A stretch of DNA of 64,000 nt from Trametes villosa (taxonomy: Eukaryota; Basidiomycota; Agaricomycetes; Polyporales; Polyporaceae). The translations under genes were made by a program, and so were the position numbers. Each line of letters begins with the position of its first letter. Positions within the stretch are counted from its first letter, which is position 1. Where the stretch lies: NCBI GenBank assembly GCA_002964805.2, contig PUDQ02000027.1:124001-188000 (forward strand), written 5' to 3'. Shown piece after piece: positions 10,227 through 20,099 of this stretch. The notes under the pieces are model-generated. The model made no database searches. It was not told where the DNA came from and saw only the letters and a list, made by a program, of their open reading frames with translations.

Positions 10227-10436
10227 CTATTTCTGCACTGAGGTGCTTCTGCTTCGTACCTGGAAGGAGCCGTCATCGTCGCGGCTAGGCTCGGCCGTCT
10301 CCGCCGTCAACGACATCGCCATCGGATGGAGCCGCGACACCGCTCGATCAGCGGGGGTGGGCACTCGTGCTGTCTCCATTTCGTCCAGTGCGCTTATTAC
10401 AGCCGCGAGGTCGGGAGCGGGAGCTGGGGAAGCCAT
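10227..10436 (-). CDS. Small ORF upstream of LINE ORF1 (69 codons)
   Basis: Encodes a 69-residue acidic/hydroxylated peptide beginning MASPAPAPDLAAVISALDEM. It lies in another frame and stops 67 bp before ORF1. It may be an upstream ORF or a frame-shifted original start of ORF1. There is no independent support for translation. Confidence 0.35.
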   Translation of the reverse strand: MASPAPAPDLAAVISALDEMETARVPTPADRAVSRLHPMAMSLTAETAEPSRDDDGSFQVRSRSTSVQK

Positions 10437-10588
10437 GATGGGCAGCAGGGGGCGGGCAGGGATGTAGCGGGAGAAGGGCGGGATGAGGTGAGAGGGTAGC
10501 GAATTAGGTTTGCCCCCATTTACCCAGGGAAAACACGCTAGCCGCCCTCCCCGCGATGTGGCCGCCAGATTTCCTTAGTCTGCCAGGC

Positions 10589-10890
10589 GCCGTCCGTTTC
10601 GGGGCATGCTTCCAGATTGGTAAGCATTCCCGGCGCTCGCTGGCGGGGTGGCTTGGAACTGGCTTCACACGCTAGTTTTGGGCTTGTTTGTTCGCTGTGG
10701 CAGGCGGAGGGGGGGGCGAGGCGCCGCGTCCGTTGCGACGCCGTCCGTTTTGGGACGTACTTCCCTCTTGGTAAGCATTCTGGCGCCCTCTGACTAGTGG
10801 CTTGGAGCTGCCTTCACACGCTAGTCTTGGGCTTGTTGGTCTGCTGTGGCTGGGCAAGCGGGGCGGGCGGGCAGGGCAACGCGTGCGTGT
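10589..10890 (-). repeat. Two tandem monomers of about 151 bp in the LINE leader
   Basis: Blocks GCCGTCCGTTT, TTGGTAAGCATTC, TGGCTTGGA and TTCACACGCTAGT occur in the same order at 10589 onward and again at 10740 onward. They sit a few hundred bases upstream of ORF1, where tandem monomers act as promoters in some LINE families (for example mouse L1). A promoter role here is inference. Confidence 0.8.
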
Positions 10891-11389
10891 CGGTGCCTCC
10901 GTCCACAACGCTTGGCGATAGTGCCCTAGGCCCTCCGCAGATCTAATCTAAACCTAACATGCTCGGGCTGAGATGGCGGCTGTGTGCGCGCCGGTTCGTT
11001 GTCCCTGCTCACGTTGATCGTTTGGCTGTCAGCTGCCTGTTTCTGTGCCTCACGGTCCAGACGCTTCAGTATCCGAGGATTCCCGATCCGGGCTCAGCTC
11101 GGTATTGACCAGATAATGGGGATTATGCGTGTGGGGTTCTTGGCAAGAGATGGGGAAAGCATGCACAGAAGTGCGAGCGTCCAAGGCAACTTGTAGAGCA
11201 GCGGAGAAAACTTGTCAGCCTCTCCAGTTGCCTAGGATAGGATTCGGTTTGGGAATGGTGTACACAAGCGCTATCGGGAGTGATGCACATGGGGCAGGAA
11301 ATATTCTTGATCAGTTGATATGTGGGCACCGGCTTATGTTTCTTGATTCTCTATGTTCAGATAGGTTACCACATCTGGCAAGGGCTCAT

Positions 11390-12600
11390 TTAACTCGTGA
11401 GCGGCATGGTTCTTGCATATAGGCATCGTAGCGGCTAGTTTATAATTCTCGGGCCCTATCTGAGGAGGAGAGAAAGACACTAGAGAGCACCCATGGATAC
11501 CAGAAGTGCGTGCGATTGACCGGTTCAGGAAGGGCACACACTAACGCTTCGGAAAGCGATGCCCGCACGATAGCAGATATTCTTGATCAGTTAGTTTATG
11601 GGCACATGCCTGTGTACGAGCGGCATGGTTCTGCATACAAGCTACATAGCGGCTAGCTCATAATTCTCAGGCCCTATCTGAGGAGGGAAGAAAGGCGCTA
11701 GAGAGCACCCATGGATACCAGGAGTGCGTGCGATTGACCAGTTCAGGGGGTGCGCACACAAACACTGCAGAAAGCGATGCACACGCGATAGCAGATGTTA
11801 ACAGCATCACAGCTATCTCATAATTCTCAGCTCCTATCTGAGGAGGAAAAGAGGGGCGCTAGAGAGCACCCATGGATACCAGGGGTGCGTGCAATTGACC
11901 GGTTCAGGAGGTGCGCACACTAATACTGCAGAAAGCGATGCACGCACGATAGCAGATATTAAACAGCATAGCAGCTAGCTCATAATTCTTGGCCCCTATC
12001 TGAGGAGGAAAGAAAGCCGCTAGAGAGCACCCATGGATACCAGGAGTGCGTGCGATCGACCAGTTCAGGGGGTGCGCACACAAACACTGCAGAAAGCGAT
12101 GCACGCGCGATAGCAGATATTAACAGCATAGCAGCTAGCTCATAATTCTCAGCCCCTATCTGAGGAGGGGAGAAAGGCGCTAGAGAGCACCCATGGATAC
12201 CAGGAGTGCGTGCGATTAACCAGTTCAGGGGGTGCGCACACAACACTGCAGAAAGTGGTGCACGCGCGATAGCAGATATTAAGCAGCATAGCAGCTAGCT
12301 CATAATTCTCAGCCCCTATCTGGGGAGGGAATGAGGCCGCTAGAGGGCAGCCATAGGTGCCAGGAGTGCGTGCAGTTGACTGGTTTGGGAAGGGTGCACC
12401 CTAACGCTGCAAAAAGCGATATACGCACAAAAGCAGATATTCTTAGCCAGTTGGTGTGTGGGCACCTGCCTATGTACGAGCGGCATAGTTCTTGCATGCA
12501 GGCAGCATAGCGGCTAGCTCATAGCTCGCAGCCCTTGTCTGAGGAGGAGAAGAGACCGCTAGAGGGCAGCCATGGGTGCTAGGTGTACGTGCGATTGGCA
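11390..12600 (-). repeat. Tandem array of seven units, period about 160 bp, in the LINE leader
   Basis: The marker GAGAGCACCCATGGATACC (last two copies diverged) starts at 11483, 11701, 11862, 12023, 12183, 12343 and 12562. Spacings are 218, 161, 161, 160, 160 and 219. The first and last intervals carry an extra block of about 58 bp containing a CTGATCAGTT/CAGTTGGTGTGTG-like segment and GTACGAGCGGCAT. Other shared words are CTAGCTCATAATTCTCAG and GAAAGCGATGCACGC. No unit keeps an open frame. Confidence 0.92.
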
Positions 12601-13997
12601 CTTCCACAGCAGCTACTAGCCCCCGCCCATTCGTGCAGTATTACGGTTTGTCCTCAGCCTTCCTAGCTTGGTTTGGAGGGGTACTGGCCATCCCCTTATG
12701 TTAACACAGGTCAGTGCTAGGGGCATCTCATTTAGATAGTGGTTAGGGCACTGGCTTCAGGCTGCCCTCTCGCAGGCTGACGCCTTCCCCGACCCTTACG
12801 GCGCACTTATGGTTGTGTTCTAGGGTCTTACGTTTGTTAGGAGCTGGGTTTGTTCTTGTGTATAATGCCACCTCAGGTCTGGGTATAGGCCTAGGCTTGC
12901 ACGCAGTGCACTAGCAGGTGGGCCACGTGGGGCAGGGGGAGCTAGGAGTGCAGTCTGGATCTTGGGCGTATTGCAGTTGTGCCACCCGTGTGTAAAGTTC
13001 TGTGCATGTGATTGTGTTCAGGGGTTCCAGTCGCAGTGTTCTACCATGCTTGGATCTTGATGCTAGGTGGTACACTTCTTCGAGAGGCACATGGGACATT
13101 CTTTTCAGCACCAGAGTGTTTTCTTAGACGCTTCCGGGCGGTGAAGACTGGTTTCTGAGATATTCTTGGGTTGGCAGTTGTCAGGGTGTGTGGGGTGGGT
13201 TGATTACTGCGTGGCAGTGGGCAGTTTATTCAGTCTTATGCGGCAGTGACTATGTGGTATTTGGAGGACGTGTCATGCATAGTTGCAGGTCACGGTTGTG
13301 GGGAGCGTTGTTGCATCACGCGCCTCTGTGCCCATATCCTTTTTTGGGGAGGAGGGCGTGTTCTGGTTTATAGTTTGTGTGGTCATAGTTTGTGCATGCA
13401 AGTTACTGTGTTTCATTATTTGTGTCTCCATGTTCAAGTGTTTCAGGGTCCTGTATGTTATTTTTAATGGTTCAGCGTTAGCATGCGCTCTGCTTTCATG
13501 CTGTGCATGTTGGGATTGTTGACTGTGTGGTTTTTGGACATGTGGTGTTGTTTTCCCGTGCTAGGGTGTGGTCTTAGGTCTCTCACATAGTCTTTCATGT
13601 CTCGCTTTTGTGTACTAGGCCGTGTGTTTTTTGCAGGTTCTCGTGCTTGTGGGCGCGTGTTTTGTTTGGGAGTGTGATGGGTTGTTTGCTCATTGGAAGT
13701 TTGTGCAGGGTAGACGTTGGGTGCATGCACGTGGTCGATGCACGTGGTTTCCCATGCCTTACGTTTGTTTACTGGGCGTTTGTGTTATTCCCACAGTTTA
13801 TGGTTCACGTCATTGCTTAATATCACCAGTCCGGGGGCACTATCATGCTAGGCAAAGTCTGGAAGGGCAATTATTTGCTACTGCTCTCCATTTCATACCC
13901 TGGGCGATGTTGCTCCGCTATGTTCCATCAGGTTGGCCTTTGTGTGTTGTTTAGATGTTATGCGCATGTAGTGAAGGTGGGTTGGCGCACCATTCCT
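12601..13997 (-). other. A/C-rich, G-poor tract of the LINE leader
   Basis: On the sense (minus) strand, 13150-13800 is strongly depleted in G and rich in CA, CAC and AAC words. An 88-codon frame there (13730-13464) is rich in Thr, His, Asn and Gln, as expected from the composition alone. I see no domain. At 12733-12790 the plus strand has a tRNA-Leu-like stretch (TTAGGGCACTGGCTTCAGG) without a convincing TPsiC arm. Confidence 0.6.
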
Positions 13998-14492
13998 TTA
14001 CAGGAGTTGTATGTCCTCAACGATGACTGCATTCGCTTCGACAGGGGCACGGCGGGTCCACGGGAGGAGGGGGCGCATCGCCGCCCTAAGGGCCCTTCTC
14101 CAGATGCTGAGGTGGACAGTGACTCCCTGAATGTGCTCCACCGTGATGTATGCGAAGTTGATGGTGGAGAGGTTGTTGTCGTTCTCGACGATGAACTCCG
14201 TTGTGTCTTTCTCCATCGTTCTGATTGCTACCACCCGTCCTCTGATTGTGGGCGTTGGGGATACTTGATAGTATGGGCGTGCATCCTCTTCCTCTCCCTC
14301 GAAGGGGTTCTGGAGTTCACTGAGCTCGTGGACATGGATGCGGCTGCCGAGGCGTATGGCGAGACGTGGGATGGTTATGATGTCGTATATGATGTTCTCC
14401 CTGAACCTTCCCTGGTTAGGGGAGTCTACGGGGACGCGGCCTCGCTCGATCGCCAGGATGGTGTTTGCCATGTAGGAGTTCGCGGTGGACAT
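13998..14492 (-). CDS. Unrecognised 164-residue protein in the 5' part of the LINE
   Basis: This frame lies on the sense strand of the element and opens with ACCACCATGTC, a strong start context. The product mixes beta-prone hydrophobic stretches with charged residues (IIYDIITIPRLAIRLG, TIRGRVVAIRTMEKD, FIVENDNNLSTINFAYITVE), unlike the low-complexity shadows nearby, so I think it is a real folded protein. There is no cysteine motif, signal peptide or membrane segment. I do not recognise the family. It could be an extra LINE protein, or the remnant of another element picked up in the leader. The stop at 13998 is followed by the A/C-rich tract. Confidence 0.55.
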   Translation of the reverse strand: MSTANSYMANTILAIERGRVPVDSPNQGRFRENIIYDIITIPRLAIRLGSRIHVHELSELQNPFEGEEEDARPYYQVSPTPTIRGRVVAIRTMEKDTTEFIVENDNNLSTINFAYITVEHIQGVTVHLSIWRRALRAAMRPLLPWTRRAPVEANAVIVEDIQLL

Positions 14493-15249
14493 GGTGGTTG
14501 GAGGAGAGAGAGAGGTTCCCCATATTAGGGTTTGCTTTATTTATATTGGTCCATTTGGGTGTTCTGAGTTTACGGTATGGTTATGGTTTGGTGCTTGTGT
14601 TCCTTTTAATTTTCGGTACAATGGCCCTTCATATTGGGCCCGTCATGCTTTGTTTAAATTCGGGTCACAGTGTGGGGCCGTGGTGTTTCATGGCTGGGGT
14701 GTGCTTCCGTGGGGGGGGCGCGGGGGAGGTTATTGCTTGGCAGCGTTGGGTACATGTTTCGCTTTCCCAAGTTATATGCTTTGTGGCCAGTGATGGGTCA
14801 CTGCCCGCATCATTACATCGGGGCTAGCACGGGAGGGGCACGGGTTCGGCGCGGCTGCAAACTTCCGCCTGTCGGCACGCGCACTGCTGTACATCGCAAG
14901 CGTTTGCCAGGCGTCAGCCGTTCCTCTGGCCTCGTGGTTCGGTCTCGGGTTCATTTGTCCCGGTGTTTGGGCTTATTTGTTAGGTCCGCGCGTGTAGGCG
15001 CCGTTCTTCGGCGTTTAGAGAGTGCGTGCGTGCGCTCGAGGCTTAGCACGCTACGACTTGATTTCTGGGGGACACGTATGCTCGGGCTCCAAACCATGCC
15101 ATTGGGGCCTCGCCGCAGTGCGGTGATCACTTACTTGGTTTACTTTCACGCCAGGCTTTCGTTTCCTCGGGGGGGGAGGAAGTTTTAAAAGGGTGAATTT
15201 GCCGTGGGAAAGCAACCGGTGGTGGTGGTTGATGGAAGAGGAGCCCCCC
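14493..15249 (-). other. 5' end of the LINE
   Basis: The first 757 bases of the element on the sense strand. The extreme 5' end is a G-run followed by CTCCTCTTCCATCAACCACC. Extra G residues at LINE 5' junctions are often attributed to copying of the RNA cap. No other gene is seen. Confidence 0.6.
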
Positions 15250-16568
15250 CCTCTACCTCAGACTTGATCCCATCGATGAAGTCCTGCGCTGGGTGCTTTG
15301 GCGCCCAGCCGAAGTCACGACGGGCGCGGTCCGATCTGCACCATGAGTTCGCGTAGATAACTCGCGCGAGGAACTACGAGACTCGCGTCAGTAAAGCGCG
15401 TCAGGCCCGAACTATGCTCATACCTCGCTACCATAGTGCTTGGAGATGTCCGCGAGCGAGTACTCCACCGGTTCCGGAGAGGAGACGCGGCCGAGCGCAT
15501 AGAGAGCCTCCGCGATAGGCTTGAGGGCCTGCGCAATACTGAGCTCGCCGTTCTCTCCGAAGAAGTAACCCTCCCGTCCATGAGACACTTTCTCCGGGTT
15601 GGTTCGGAGGGTATCGAACATCTGGATGTACAAATCGGTCACTAGCCATCGTTGTTAGCGTGGGCACGGACTGGCACTAGAACATCGAAGAGGAATCTTA
15701 CCATCGTCGATGTGGATCATTCCCCATGCTGATGCACCCTTGTTCAAGATGGCGACCTTCCCATCCTTCAGCGCGCTGCGCACGTACAGCGGGATGGCGA
15801 TCGTGTGCGGGTTCGAGATGCCCGCGTCGAACAGCGGACCAGTCGCGATGCCGTAGACCATCGCGGGCAAGATGATGTGCGTGCGCACATAACCCTCCGT
15901 GTCCGCGGCGACGATGGTGAGGTCGACCGGGCGATGCAGCGCGGTGGGAGGCAGCGCTTCGATGTCAGCGATGTTGAGGTCGGACCAGACCTTCGTCGAC
16001 AGAAACGCGCCCTGCGCGTCGTCTCCGAGCTCTGCTGTTCCAGACTGGGAGGGTTTGGAACGAGCGTCAGAGCATGCCGGAAGCGAGGCTGGAACGGATG
16101 GCTTACAGTGTGGATGAGAAGGGGTAGGTCACCCGTCTTCTCGTGCCGCGCCTTTGCTCCCTTCAGGATAGCCTTGATGGCGTCCAAATGGTCGCAGTCG
16201 GCCTGTCATGCGTGTCAACCTGAGTTCCCCCACGAGCCAACCTTGCTGGCAGGAACTTACGGTGTGGATAACAACATGAGCGTTCTCAGAGAGGGTGGCC
16301 AGCTTGTCGAGGTCCTCGAGCGACCCGACAACGGTCTTCACGCCGAACTCTGCATCGAGACGCCCGGCCTTCTCCGAGCTGCGCACCAAGGCTGTGATCT
16401 CGAAATTCTTCCTGTTGGGGTGGGCGAGCAGGCGCTGAAGGACAGAGCCTCCGAGGTACCCTGCGGAAGAGTTGAGCCTCGTCAGTTCACAAGCATCTGA
16501 ACGACTGCAGTGCCATGTTGCTTACCAGTCGCGCCGGTAAGGAAAATGGTGACTTGGCCCGAGGACAT
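15185..16568 (-). CDS. NAD(P)-binding epimerase/NmrA-like protein, paralogue B, disrupted by the LINE
   Basis: Exons: 16568-16526, 16460-16261, 16202-16107, 16044-15702, 15641-15424 and 15373-15185. The start encodes SSGQVTIFLTGATGYLGGS with the intron in the glycine loop, and HIILPAMVYGIATGPLFDAG follows. The last exon encodes DRARRDFGWAPKHP and runs into KSEVE. There the LINE begins: the native last ten residues (VLVKKEDEKK) are replaced by 21 residues encoded by the element 5' end, with TAA at 15187-15185. The Rossmann fold is whole, so the protein may still fold. The transcript, however, has lost its own 3' end and would read into the retrotransposon, which lies in the same orientation. 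Neighbouring paralogues could cover its role. Confidence 0.88.
15250..15265. repeat. Target-site duplication of the LINE, 5' side
   Basis: CCTCTACCTCAGACTT, identical to 1956-1971. It is part of the coding sequence for KSEVE in the last exon of paralogue B. Confidence 0.93.
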
Positions 16569-17061
16569 GGTGTTGCTCTTGGATGGGGTAGAGTAGCGAT
16601 AGCGAGGTTCGTTGGTCTGTTGTTTGTCTGGCTTCTTCACGGAATCACGGTGCGCGCGTTTTATACCCCCTATGGCCAACGCTACGCAGTCTTACATAAC
16701 AAGCGGGGTCTACACCGATTCGCCATATACACCGTTATATCGGGGAAGTCGGGGAATGCGCACATCAGGTAAGGATTGAACATAGCCGGATGCGTTGCGA
16801 GTCTTGCGAAAGAAATCCCTTTTTTGTGCAAGCTCTGTGATGCTAAGACACGAGGGAGGGAGTAGCCTGGACTACGGCGAGCATGCTCCGATCAATGAGA
16901 GGGGTGGACAGGTTGGGTTCAGGGGTTCGTGTGGTACGTCGCTCTGTCGTGGTGGACGTTGAACGTTGAAGTTCTGGAAAATGCGATGCTGGCACAAAGG
17001 CGCCCATGGTAGGCGCTAGTTACGACTCGTGGTAGTACAGTCGACGTTACATGAGTGCCAT
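16569..17061. other. Intergenic between paralogues B and C
   Basis: 493 bp with no coding signal. It should contain the promoter of paralogue B (minus strand). Nothing else is seen. Confidence 0.5.
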
Positions 17062-18406
17062 TTACTTTCCCTTCTTCGCGTCTTCTTGCTTGACGAGCGA
17101 CTCAATCTCTGACGCGAGCTTCTCGTAAAACTCCTTGGACGCGTGCGTCGGCGCCCACCCGAGCTCACGACGCGCCCGTTCGGCCTTGCTGCGCGAGTTC
17201 GCGAAGACGTAGCGGATGATGCCCTGTAGTGCGAGCCGCCTCCGGATCAGCAACGCTTTCACAGACTCGTATATATGTAAGAGACCACATACTCCAAATG
17301 TCGCCACGAGGTCGTCCAGGGATTGTTGAGCTGGCTCTGGGGAGGGGATGCGCCCGAGGCGGTGGAGGGCTTCCGCGATAGCTCGGAAGGTCTCGCCTAT
17401 GACGAGCTCTCCGTTCTCCCCGAAGAAGTAGCCCTCGCGCCCATGAGAGACCTTCTCCGGGCTCTCGAGTAGCGCATCGAACAGCTGGACGTACATGTCC
17501 ACTTCTGCAACATATCACGCATCAGTGAACAGCCTTGCCGACGAAGACCCTCCGCTTACGGTCGTCAATATGCACGCAGTTCCACACATTCTCGCCCGCG
17601 CCCAGCACGCCGAGGCTCCCCGTCTTGAGCGCGCCGCGCACGAGGATGGGCAGGAACACCGTGTGCGGGTTCGCGATCCCCGCGTCGAACAGTGGGCCCG
17701 TCGCGACGTCGTACACGAGCGACGGCAGGATGATGTGCGTGCGCGCGTACCCCGCCTCGTCCGCGGCCGTGATCAGCAGGTCGACGGGGCGGTGGATCGC
17801 GGTCGGGGGGAGCGCCTCGATCGCCGCGATGTCGAGGTCGGAGTGGATCTTCGGGGAAAATGCGCCCCGCGAGTCGTCCGTGAGCACGCCGGTGCCCGAC
17901 TGTGTTGGGAAGGAGGTGAGTTATGAGACGGGTGTGTAAGCAACAAGGGGCTCGAGGCTCACGGTGTGGATGAGGAGCGGCTTGACTCCTGTCTTCTCGT
18001 ACCGCGCCTTCAGGCCAGTGAGGATGGCCTTCGTGGCGGGGACGTCGTCGCAATCCGCCTGTGACATCGCGTGTCAATTCGGTGCTGCTTCCATTCTCAG
18101 ATTCTTGCTTACAATTTGCAGGGTTACGTGCGCGCCTTCCGCGAGACTGGTGAGCTTGTCGAGGTCCTGAAGGGATCCGACGACGGTCTTCACGCCGTAC
18201 TCGGCGTCGAGACGTTTGGCCTTTTCTGCGTTACGGACCAAGGCCGTGATCTCGAAGTTTTCCCGCTTGGGGTGAGCGAGCAGACGTTGCAGGATAGACC
18301 CGCCGATATACCCTGGGAACGTGTGTCAGTCACTCGCCGACAACAGATGGAAGGTGTACTCACCTGTGGCACCGGCGAGGAAGATGGTCACTTTCTCAGA
18401 AGACAT
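17062..18406 (-). CDS. NAD(P)-binding epimerase/NmrA-like protein, paralogue C (complete)
   Basis: Exons: 18406-18364, 18312-18114, 18058-17963, 17899-17560, 17504-17293 and 17223-17062. It begins MSSEKVTIFLAGATGYIGGS (nucleotide-binding glycine loop) and continues with LVRNAEKAKRLDAEYGVKT, LLITAADEAGYARTHIILPS and VSHGREGYFFGENGEL. It ends SLVKQEDAKKGK with TAA. The 69-bp intron 17292-17224 is left in frame if unspliced, but removing it aligns the product with paralogue B, so I include it. The small exons have the same lengths as in A, B and D. Substrate unknown; a soluble NAD(P)H-dependent reductase or epimerase, or a redox-sensing NmrA-like protein, are the likely options. Confidence 0.88.
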
Positions 18407-18820
18407 GAAGGCAAAATTCAAAGCTTATGGCGTCGCACACTTGCAATCTCGGACGTGGGTGTTGGGACACTGGCTTCTCAACGCCTCGCCCACCTTATAT
18501 ACGCTCATCGATTTCACACCGCGCCGATTGTCTTACATAGCCAGTTGAGTGTGTGCGAACTTTCCCCGCACCTTAGACATCGTTATGGGCGGCGGTCTAG
18601 AACCCCTATTAGCTCTCTTCGGAGAGATTTTTCTGATTACGCATTGGCAGTGTGTACGCCCCGGTGAACCCCGGGAAGTGGCGACCCCAGGTGTCTCAGT
18701 TCGCTCTCACAGTCCGAGGCTGTTAACGGGGCTTCGGCAGTCAGTATGGTACATATATTACACATGGCATCCATCCTTGATATACAAAGATACTCATCGA
18801 CTTCTCTTCCACCTCCCTGC
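18407..18820. other. Intergenic between paralogues C and D
   Basis: 414 bp; promoter side of paralogue C and 3' side of paralogue D. No coding signal. Confidence 0.5.
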
Positions 18821-20099
18821 TTAGGCCTTGCCCTCCTTCTGCTGCTTGATGATCGCCTCGACCTCCGGCTTGATGCTCTTCAACAAATCCTCCGTCGTGA
18901 ACGTCGGCTTCCATCCGATCGCGCGCCCGCGGTCCGCGCGGCAGCGCGAGTTCGAGCCGCTATAGTACCCCCTCTGCTCGCTCCCGAAGTACTTCACGAG
19001 CTCCTCGACGGTGAACGGCGTGGGCTCGGCGTCGGTCGAGATGCCGAGCGCGACGAGCGCGTCGCCGATCGCGCGGCTGATCTGGTACCAGCTGTGCTCG
19101 CCGTTCTCGCCGAAGTAGAAGCCCTCCCAGCCGTGCCCGCTCTTGCCGGCGACGATCGCGTCGAAGAGCGTGATGTACAGGTCGGCGACTGAAAGGATGG
19201 CTTCGTTAGCAAGCGAACGGAAAGTTGAGGGGAGGTGAACGTTCTTACCATCGTGAATGTGGACTTCAGGCCAGAGAGCCTTGCCCTTGCCGACTACACC
19301 CGCCTGCTTGCGGTCGAGCGCAGCTTTGATGAGGTACGGGATCTGGATGGAGAAGGGGTTTGAGACGCCCGCGCTGAAGAGCTCGCCCTGAGCAATGCCG
19401 TAGATGGTCGAGGGGAAGATGATGTGGGTGCGCGCGTAGCCCTGGACATCCGCGTCTACGACGAGCAGGTCGACGTTGCGGTGGAAAGCGGTGTCGGGGA
19501 TCCCCTTGAGCTGATCGACGTTGAGATCGGAGTATATGGTGTCGGTAGCGAACTCGCCCCGGGCGTCATCGGTGAGGACACCAGTGCCGGACTATCAGAG
19601 GTTATGAGTTGCGGATCTTAGGGAAAATCCAAAACGGGTATGCCCACCGTGTGGATGAGGATAGGGAGGTCGCCGAGGTTCGCGTGCCTCTTCCTGAGTC
19701 CGCTCAGGATGGCCTTAGCGGCAGGCTCGTCATCCGCGTCGGCCTATAGAACACAGGTTAACATCTCAAATAGCCAAAGGCCGGTGTTCAGGTGCGCACG
19801 GTATGGAAGATGACGTGCGAGTTCTCCGCGAGCGACTCGACCTTGTCAAGGTCCTGGAGAGATCCGCGCACGACCTTCACGGGGAACTTGGACTCGAGAA
19901 TCTTAGCCTTCTCCTCATTACGGACGAGGGCAGTGATCTCGAAGGTGTTTGCGCTGGGGTGCTTAAGAAGGCGTTCAAGGACCGAGCCGCCAATGTAACC
20001 TGTCGATCAAGCTGTTGTAGGCGAGAAGGTGGCGGTACGGAAGCAAAGCTGCTTACCGGTAGCGCCGGTGATGAAAATGGGCGTCTTGTCGGAGGACAT
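18821..20099 (-). CDS. NAD(P)-binding epimerase/NmrA-like protein, paralogue D (complete)
   Basis: Exons: 20099-20057, 19999-19800, 19743-19648, 19591-19249 and 19188-18821. The start reads MSSDKTPIFITGATGYIGGS. The central segment is HIIFPSTIYGIAQGELFSAG and the C-terminal part has YFGENGEHSWYQISRAIGDA, ending IIKQQKEGKA with TAA. The first four exons match A-C in length, but the intron that splits the C-terminal exon of B and C is absent here. It is the most diverged copy. It is the promoter-proximal member at the right end of the minus-strand array, and its 5' flank (20100-20541) faces the plus-strand WD40 gene. Confidence 0.88.

Larger units (their letters stand above)
1972..15249 (-). 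mobile_element. Full-length non-LTR retrotransposon (LINE, APE-RT-RNase H type), about 13.3 kb
   Basis: Both ends are defined directly: an identical 16-bp duplication at each side, oligo(A) on the minus strand at 1988-1972, and a run of G at the 5' junction (C-run near 15244-15249 on plus). Joining the flanks restores an uninterrupted last exon of the host gene, which shows that everything between is inserted DNA. Sense-strand order: leader; 164-codon ORF (14492-13998); A/C-rich tract; array of 160-bp repeats (about 12600-11390); two 151-bp monomers (10890-10589); gag-like ORF1 in two parts; ORF2; short 3' UTR; oligo(A). The protein layout resembles fungal Tad1-clade LINEs, which are usually about half this long. 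The identical duplication and intact ORF2 suggest a recent insertion. A nested older insertion in the 5' part is the main alternative to one long element. Confidence 0.9.

Noticed and set aside
11390..12600. CRISPR-like array
   Set aside because: Units of 160 bp without short repeat/unique spacer structure, in a eukaryotic retrotransposon.
12725..12795. tRNA-Leu-like sequence in the LINE leader
   Set aside because: The anticodon-arm-like stretch (CTGGCTTCAGG) is suggestive, but there is no matching acceptor stem or TPsiC arm, so I do not call a tRNA or SINE.
13845..14528. 227-codon plus-strand frame opposite the 164-codon LINE ORF
   Set aside because: It is antisense to the better frame, rich in Arg, Gly and Val from composition, and has no folded-protein pattern. 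The minus-strand frame has the stronger start context and lies in the element's sense direction.
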